Below, piece after piece: positions 7,908 through 11,839 of a stretch of 11,839 bases of DNA; within the stretch, counting starts at the first letter, position 1, and every line of letters begins with the position of its first letter. The notes beneath the pieces were generated by a model. It searched no databases. It was not told the DNA's origin and was given only the letters and a program-made list of their open reading frames with translations. This DNA comes from a bacterium. Lineage in GTDB: Bacteria; Chloroflexota; Dormibacteria; Aeolococcales; Bog-877. Made by a program: the position numbers and the translations under genes. Location of the stretch: NCBI GenBank assembly GCA_021844355.1, contig JAKBTP010000186.1:1-11839 (forward strand). The letters run 5' to 3'.

Positions 7908-8207
7908 TTGACCTACGTGATCGGAGAGACCTGCATCGACGTGAAGGACAAGGCCTGTGTCGAGGTCTGCCCGGTGGACTGCATCATCGGCAGGGACGAG
8001 GACCGCATGCTCTACATCAACCACTTGGAGTGCATCGACTGCGGGGCCTGCGTCGACCCGTGCCCGGTCGATGCCATCTACGCCGAGGAGGACCTGCCCC
8101 GAGAGTGGAGCCACTTCACCGAGATCAACGAGCAGTACTTCACCGACCCCGACGCGGCCCGGGCCCGGGTGGAGCAGATCAAGCCGCGGGTGGGGCAGGG
8201 AGCCTGA
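7908..8207 (+). CDS. fdxA: 7Fe ferredoxin ([3Fe-4S][4Fe-4S]), FdxA type
   Basis: Cytoplasmic electron carrier of 99 aa. The N-terminus TYVIGETCIDVKDKAC carries the C-x7-C spacing of the 7Fe type (Cys9, Cys17), followed by Cys21-Pro. The second motif is Cys42-x2-Cys45-x2-Cys48-x3-Cys52-Pro. Cys25 is an extra cysteine also common in this family. The C-terminal tail with EWSHFTEINEQYF matches actinobacterial and related FdxA proteins, which serve oxygenases, P450s and 2-oxoacid oxidoreductases. It uses a TTG start, chosen because GGAGG lies 7 nt upstream and the protein begins exactly at the family start. Only 2 nt separate it from the next gene. Confidence 0.95.
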   Translation: MTYVIGETCIDVKDKACVEVCPVDCIIGRDEDRMLYINHLECIDCGACVDPCPVDAIYAEEDLPREWSHFTEINEQYFTDPDAARARVEQIKPRVGQGA

Positions 8208-8209
8208 GA

Positions 8210-8734
8210 GTGGTCGCGTCGGACCACGGCTTCCGCTCCGAAGAAGCGCTGGACTCCGGATGGGAGCCGCTGCTTGAGGTCCGGCTGTCCTTGGGCCCGA
8301 TCGAAAGGCAAGAGCGGGACGCGGTGCTCCAGGCGATGGACCGCCTGGTTCAGGGTGCCCCCTGGAGCCGGATTCAGCGGGAGATGCTGGCGTCGCAGGC
8401 CAGCTCCCGCGCACTGCTCATCACCCACCGGTTGCTGGCGGCGGCAGCCGGGAACCGTGGTGGCACGGCCCGGGCCACGGAAGGGGGCCGCCTGGAGCTG
8501 GAGTTCACGGCCACCGGGATCACCGCCATCCGCGACCTGAGCGGGACCCTGCGCATGCTCAGGACCCCGTTCACCATGACGGTCGGCCCTGAGGACCGGG
8601 ACACCAGCCGTCTGCGCGCGTCCTGGGACCTCGGCTGGGACGAGCCCACGGTGCTGGTCCTGGACCAGCCGCCTCAGGACCAAACGGCCAGGGGGCGGCT
8701 CTGGGAGCGGTTGGAGGAGCTGCTTGCCGGCTGA
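8210..8734 (+). CDS. Unrecognised soluble 174-aa protein
   Basis: No family was recognised. The GTG at 8210 lies 2 nt after the ferredoxin stop with GGGAG about 9 nt upstream, so it is co-transcribed and probably coupled. The protein has no cysteine, no signal peptide and no membrane segment. An amphipathic helical first half (EAVLQAMDRL-type pattern, residues about 30-75) is followed by a beta-rich second half (about 85-155) with alternating hydrophobic strands such as RLELEFTATGITAI, TPFTMTVGP and PTVLVLDQP, and a final helix. Complete, non-repetitive and in frame with the operon, it looks like a real gene. Function unknown. Confidence 0.72.
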   Translation: MVASDHGFRSEEALDSGWEPLLEVRLSLGPIERQERDAVLQAMDRLVQGAPWSRIQREMLASQASSRALLITHRLLAAAAGNRGGTARATEGGRLELEFTATGITAIRDLSGTLRMLRTPFTMTVGPEDRDTSRLRASWDLGWDEPTVLVLDQPPQDQTARGRLWERLEELLAG

Positions 8735-8785
8735 ACGGCGCCTCGGGCGGGTGGTGGCAGCCTGACACCTCTGCTCTGGACCCTT

Positions 8786-9214
8786 TTGGTCCTGGTCCAC
8801 GTACTGGCCGCCAGCTTCTGGGTTGGGGGCCAGCTGATGCTGGTGGTCGTGGTCATGCCGGTGCTGCGGAGAAGCGGGTCGCCAACCCTGGTGCGAGAGC
8901 TGGCCAGCGCTGCCGGACGCCGCTTCGCGGCGGTGACCAACTGGGTTCTGCTACCGGTGCTGGTGGTCAGTGGGATCATCCTGGCGACGCTGAACGGGGT
9001 GCGTCCCGGCAACCTCACCACCACCCCCTTCGGCCGGGTCCTCCTGGTGAAGGCGGGACTGGTGGCGGCGGTGTTCGCCCTGGCCGCGATCCACGGGACT
9101 GCGGCCAGGCGCATGGGCCCGCGCCGGATCCGGTTCCTGGCCGCCCTGACGCTGCTCGTGTCGGTCGCCATCCTGGGCCTGGGTGCTGCCCTGGCGGTCC
9201 TTCCCGGCCCCTGA
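8786..9214 (+). CDS. CopD-like four-helix membrane protein
   Basis: Integral membrane protein of about 142 aa with four predicted transmembrane helices at roughly 2-25, 50-68, 86-104 and 117-138. The first helix has the HVLAASFWVGG signature, and the second loop has an NWVLLPVLVVSGI stretch with the Gly and small residues typical of CopD-domain proteins (copper resistance protein D family). Related families include heme-binding membrane cytochromes; His5 and His at about 104 could be ligands. The TTG at 8786 has a weak ribosome-binding site. The same frame stays open back to 8735 with no better ATG/GTG, so the N-terminus may be a little longer. It lies 51 nt after the previous gene and converges on the NADH dehydrogenase gene. 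Metal or heme binding is inferred. Confidence 0.72.
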   Translation: MVLVHVLAASFWVGGQLMLVVVVMPVLRRSGSPTLVRELASAAGRRFAAVTNWVLLPVLVVSGIILATLNGVRPGNLTTTPFGRVLLVKAGLVAAVFALAAIHGTAARRMGPRRIRFLAALTLLVSVAILGLGAALAVLPGP

Positions 9215-9231
9215 CCACTCGCCTCCCAGCC

Positions 9232-10488
9232 TCAGCCGGGCGCCGGGGGGATGAGCCCGGCGGCGCGCCGCCAGGCGACGTAGTGCCAGGTCCAGTTGAG
9301 CAGGACCGAGAACCGGTTGCGCACTCCGAGCAGCTCCACCAGATGCAGCCCCAGCCAGGCCAGCCAGGCTGTGGTGCCGGTGAGACGCAACCCGCCCCGG
9401 AGCTCCGCCACCGCCGACCGCCGACCGATCGTGGCCATCACCCCGCGGTCCCGGTAAATGAACGGCTGGGGCTCGAGGCCACGGGCGATCCTGGAGAGCT
9501 GACGGGCGGCGTGCCGACCGGCCTGGATCGCCGGCTGGGCCAGCTGCGGAAGTTCCGAGGCGGCCCCACGCGCCCCGGCCACGTCCCCCAGTGCGAAGGC
9601 CTCGGGATGGTCGGGCAGCTGGAGGGAGGGGGTCACCACCAGCCGTCCAGAAGCGGTGCGGGGGAGGCCCCGCAGCAGAGGGATGTCCGGAACCTCCACG
9701 CCGGCCGCCCAGACCAGAAGGTCCGCCGGCCTGGGCCCGGAATCCACCACGACGGCCCCCTCCCGCACCTCCCGAACTGCGCTACTCGTCAGGACCAAGA
9801 CCCGGCGGCGCCGCAGCTCGCTCTGCGCGTACCGAGAGAGCCGGGGATGGAATCCGGGCAGCAGCCCGGTGGTGGCCTCCAGGAGCTCGATGCTGACGTC
9901 CCGCGCCCGCAGCTCCGGATAGTCCCTCCCCGTGAGCAGGTCACGTAGCTCCGCCAGCGCACCGGCGGTCTCCACGCCCGTGGGCCCGCCGCCCACGACC
10001 ACCACCCGCATCCGCAACGGGCCGGGCCCGCTTGCGACCGCACGCTCCAGCTCGGCCACCAGCCGGGTTCTCATGCGGGCGGCGTCGCTCAGGGTGTGCA
10101 GCGGCAGGCCGTGGTCCGCCGCTCCCGGCACGCCGTAGAACCTGGGGACGGCTCCGGTGGCGAGCATCAGGTGGTCGTAGCCGATCGCCCGCCCCCCCTC
10201 CAAGGTGATCTTCCCACCGTCCCAGTCGATGGCCACCACACGCCCCTGCACGAACCGACCCCGGCCCATCCGGCGCAGCAGACTGCGGACCGGGAAGGCG
10301 ATGTCCTCGACGTTCAGTCCGCCGGTCGCCACCTGGTACAGGAGGGGCTGGAAGGTGGTGTACGGCTGGTGGTCCACCAGCACCGCGGTCCAGCCCATCC
10401 TGGCGAACTCCGCCATCGCTGCCAGGCCAGCGAAGCCGGCCCCCACCACCACCACGCGCGGGGTTGGTCCAGGGCCGGATGAGCGCAC
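9232..10488 (-). CDS. ndh: Type II NADH dehydrogenase (NDH-2)
   Basis: Single-subunit flavoprotein of about 418 aa that oxidises NADH and reduces membrane quinone without pumping protons. The FAD-binding GAGFAG is at 16-21, YTTFQPLLYQVATG (43-56) is characteristic of NDH-2, and the NADH-binding GGGPTGVE starts at about 166. The FAD pyrophosphate site GD is at 301-302, and the quinone-site motif AQPAIQAG is at 317-324. A C-terminal amphipathic/hydrophobic region (375-405, including LHLVELLGVRNRF and LLNWTWHYV) anchors it to the membrane. The GTG at 10488 was chosen because AGGG stands 8 nt upstream; GTGs at 10497 and 10494 are alternatives. It lies 10 nt after the stop of the 12-helix membrane protein gene, so they form one unit. 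Confidence 0.94.
   Translation of the reverse strand: MRSSGPGPTPRVVVVGAGFAGLAAMAEFARMGWTAVLVDHQPYTTFQPLLYQVATGGLNVEDIAFPVRSLLRRMGRGRFVQGRVVAIDWDGGKITLEGGRAIGYDHLMLATGAVPRFYGVPGAADHGLPLHTLSDAARMRTRLVAELERAVASGPGPLRMRVVVVGGGPTGVETAGALAELRDLLTGRDYPELRARDVSIELLEATTGLLPGFHPRLSRYAQSELRRRRVLVLTSSAVREVREGAVVVDSGPRPADLLVWAAGVEVPDIPLLRGLPRTASGRLVVTPSLQLPDHPEAFALGDVAGARGAASELPQLAQPAIQAGRHAARQLSRIARGLEPQPFIYRDRGVMATIGRRSAVAELRGGLRLTGTTAWLAWLGLHLVELLGVRNRFSVLLNWTWHYVAWRRAAGLIPPAPG
9241..9262 (+). terminator. Weak candidate terminator hairpin after the CopD-like gene
   Basis: CGCCGGG at 9241-9247 and CCCGGCG at 9256-9262 form a perfect 7-bp stem with an 8-nt loop, 26 nt past the CopD-like stop. It lies inside the 3' end of the opposing NADH dehydrogenase gene and has no T-run, so it may only be coding sequence. 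Confidence 0.22.
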
Positions 10489-10498
10489 CGCCACCACC

Positions 10499-11818
10499 CT
10501 AAGGCGCCCGTGACGCGGGGGACATGACCGAGCGATCTGTGAGTGGGGCGCGGCGGCGCAGGTGCGGAGCCGCCCCGGCGGGCAGCAGGGTTCGTCGCAG
10601 CGCCACCAGTCCCACCAGGGCCCCGGCGGCGTACACCAGCCCCCCGACCTCCACCGGCACCACCACCCCGACCACCAGACCGAAGAGCGTGGTGACATAT
10701 CCCGCGGTGAGTAGGAAAAGGCTCGCCCACCCGAGGCGCTCGTTGACCAGATCCTGGAGCAGGGGCGGAGGTGTCGGCCCCGGCGCTTTGGCGTAGCGAT
10801 GCACCCAGGTGAGGAATGGGAGGATCTTCTGGTACCGGCCGGCGATGGCGAAGCCGAATCCGCCCATGATGGCCGCGTAGCCGTAGGCAACGAAGAGGTG
10901 GGGCGAGGGACTGGCTCCCCGGGTGAGGGTGACCCCCAAGGCGGCGGCAAGAAGCAGGGAGAGCAGGCTCACCGCGATGTGGGCCTGCTCCACCGAGATC
11001 CGGCGCCGGCGCCGGCCCATCCACATCCGGGTCAGGTCGGCAGCGAAGAGGAGCACGGCCACGGCCAGGACGGCAGCGGCGCCCGTGATCTCCGCGCTGC
11101 CTGGCCAGAGGAGCAGGCCTAGCACCAGCGCCACCAAGGCTCCGTTCCAGAGGCCGAGCAGCGCGTGGGCGGTCCGCCAGCTGCGGCGGTGCGCGAGGGC
11201 GAAGAGCTCCATCAGCTTGTAGGAGACCCCCACCAGGGTGCAGCCCAGCCAGCCCACCAGCCCGGCGTGCACGTGGGCCGCCAGCAGGTTGGAGGTGATG
11301 GGAAACCACTGGAACTGCCAGTCCAGGGCCCAGGTCAGACCGAAGCCGATGGTGACCAGCAGCCAGCCCAGCCCGCAGAGGACGAACCGGCCCATAGGGT
11401 GGTGGACCCGGACCGTGCGATAGGTGAGAGCCAGGACGGTGGCGAAGACCAGGATCCCGACCACCGCAAGGCTTCCGAACCCGGCCACTCCCGGCGTCCA
11501 GTCGAAGTAGAAGCTGGGCACGAAGCCGGCCACTCCGGTGGTGTAGACGAAGTAGTTCCAGCCCGCCAGCCGGGGGGCTGCCGGGGAGGCCTGGAGGGCC
11601 ACCGGGAAGAGCTGGTACAGAGCCCCCATCAGGGTCATGGTGATCCAGCCGAGGACCACGAGGTGAGTCAGCGCGAACACCTTCGGGTCGTCGAAGCCGG
11701 CGACCAGCTGGGGTGCCAGGAATGCGACCCCGACGGCGGCCAGTAGCCACGCCGCCATCCCCGTGGCCAGATAGCGAAGCGGGACGCTGATCTCCGGAGA
11801 GCGCTGCGGGCGGATCAC
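10499..11818 (-). CDS. 12-helix membrane protein of heme-copper oxidase subunit I / NnrS-like type
   Basis: Integral membrane protein of about 439 aa with about 12 hydrophobic helices, the number seen in heme-copper oxidase subunit I and NnrS. Helix 2 has THLVVLGWITMTLMGALYQL with His52, where subunit I proteins carry a low-spin heme ligand. Helix 6 has AAHVHAGLVGW with His182 and His184. His280 and His307 lie in later helices. The His-His pair of the CuB site and the double histidine of helix 10 in true oxidases are not evident. It could therefore be a heme or copper protein with a different role, such as NO binding or quinone handling. The GTG at 11818 has AAAGG 7 nt upstream; the frame is open to the window edge, so an earlier start cannot be excluded. 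It is followed by ndh in the same unit. Confidence 0.72.
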   Translation of the reverse strand: MIRPQRSPEISVPLRYLATGMAAWLLAAVGVAFLAPQLVAGFDDPKVFALTHLVVLGWITMTLMGALYQLFPVALQASPAAPRLAGWNYFVYTTGVAGFVPSFYFDWTPGVAGFGSLAVVGILVFATVLALTYRTVRVHHPMGRFVLCGLGWLLVTIGFGLTWALDWQFQWFPITSNLLAAHVHAGLVGWLGCTLVGVSYKLMELFALAHRRSWRTAHALLGLWNGALVALVLGLLLWPGSAEITGAAAVLAVAVLLFAADLTRMWMGRRRRRISVEQAHIAVSLLSLLLAAALGVTLTRGASPSPHLFVAYGYAAIMGGFGFAIAGRYQKILPFLTWVHRYAKAPGPTPPPLLQDLVNERLGWASLFLLTAGYVTTLFGLVVGVVVPVEVGGLVYAAGALVGLVALRRTLLPAGAAPHLRRRAPLTDRSVMSPASRAP

Positions 11819-11839
11819 CAGCCAGCCTTTAGCACAATG

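Noticed and set aside
9260..9273. 14-bp perfect palindrome GGCGGCGCGCCGCC
   Set aside because: It lies inside the ndh coding sequence, over Ala/Arg codons in GC-rich DNA, so chance is the simplest explanation.
10489..10950. N-terminal extension of the NADH dehydrogenase frame
   Set aside because: It overlaps the well-supported membrane protein gene on the same strand in another frame and lacks family similarity.

Overview
The window is about 70% G+C and densely coded, with many GTG and TTG starts and overlapping genes. It also carries an FdxA-type 7Fe ferredoxin and two promoters whose -10 box lies only 6 nt from the ATG, which implies leaderless mRNAs. This fits a high-GC bacterium of the Actinobacteria/Terrabacteria kind. 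The sequence alone does not fix the phylum. No rRNA, tRNA, CRISPR array, insertion sequence or phage gene was recognised.

Left part (1-4434). A D-2-hydroxyacid dehydrogenase cut by the window edge (minus strand) is transcribed away from a two-domain rhodanese of the SseA type (plus strand). A perfect 10-bp stem at 1632-1664 marks the point where sseA meets a convergent two-gene minus-strand unit. That unit encodes a YyaL/COG1331 thioredoxin-domain protein followed, 3 nt later, by a YdfG-like short-chain dehydrogenase.

Central part (4435-9214) is the most interesting region. An 87-bp divergent intergenic segment holds a consensus TATAAT box and a 16-bp near-palindrome directly upstream of a winged-helix regulator with SufR-like C-terminal cysteines. 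A tightly packed plus-strand run follows: MIP18/SufT-type Fe-S assembly protein, stand-alone DUF2249, cupin-hemerythrin fusion, OsmC-DUF2249 fusion, an unrecognised 70-aa protein, Rieske protein, 7Fe ferredoxin, an unrecognised 174-aa protein and a CopD-like membrane protein. The first seven genes overlap or abut, so they are probably one transcript. The content suggests a module that senses and handles reactive nitrogen or oxygen species, or Fe-S damage: a redox-sensing repressor, Fe-S repair, a di-iron protein that may bind NO or O2, a thiol peroxidase-like OsmC domain, and small electron carriers. No terminal NO reductase or nitrite reductase is visible.

Right part (9232-11839). A minus-strand pair encodes a 12-helix membrane protein resembling heme-copper oxidase subunit I/NnrS proteins, then a type II NADH dehydrogenase that starts almost on the preceding stop codon. 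These two converge on the CopD-like gene. The arrangement suggests a quinone-linked respiratory partner for the central cluster, but the functional link is inference from proximity.
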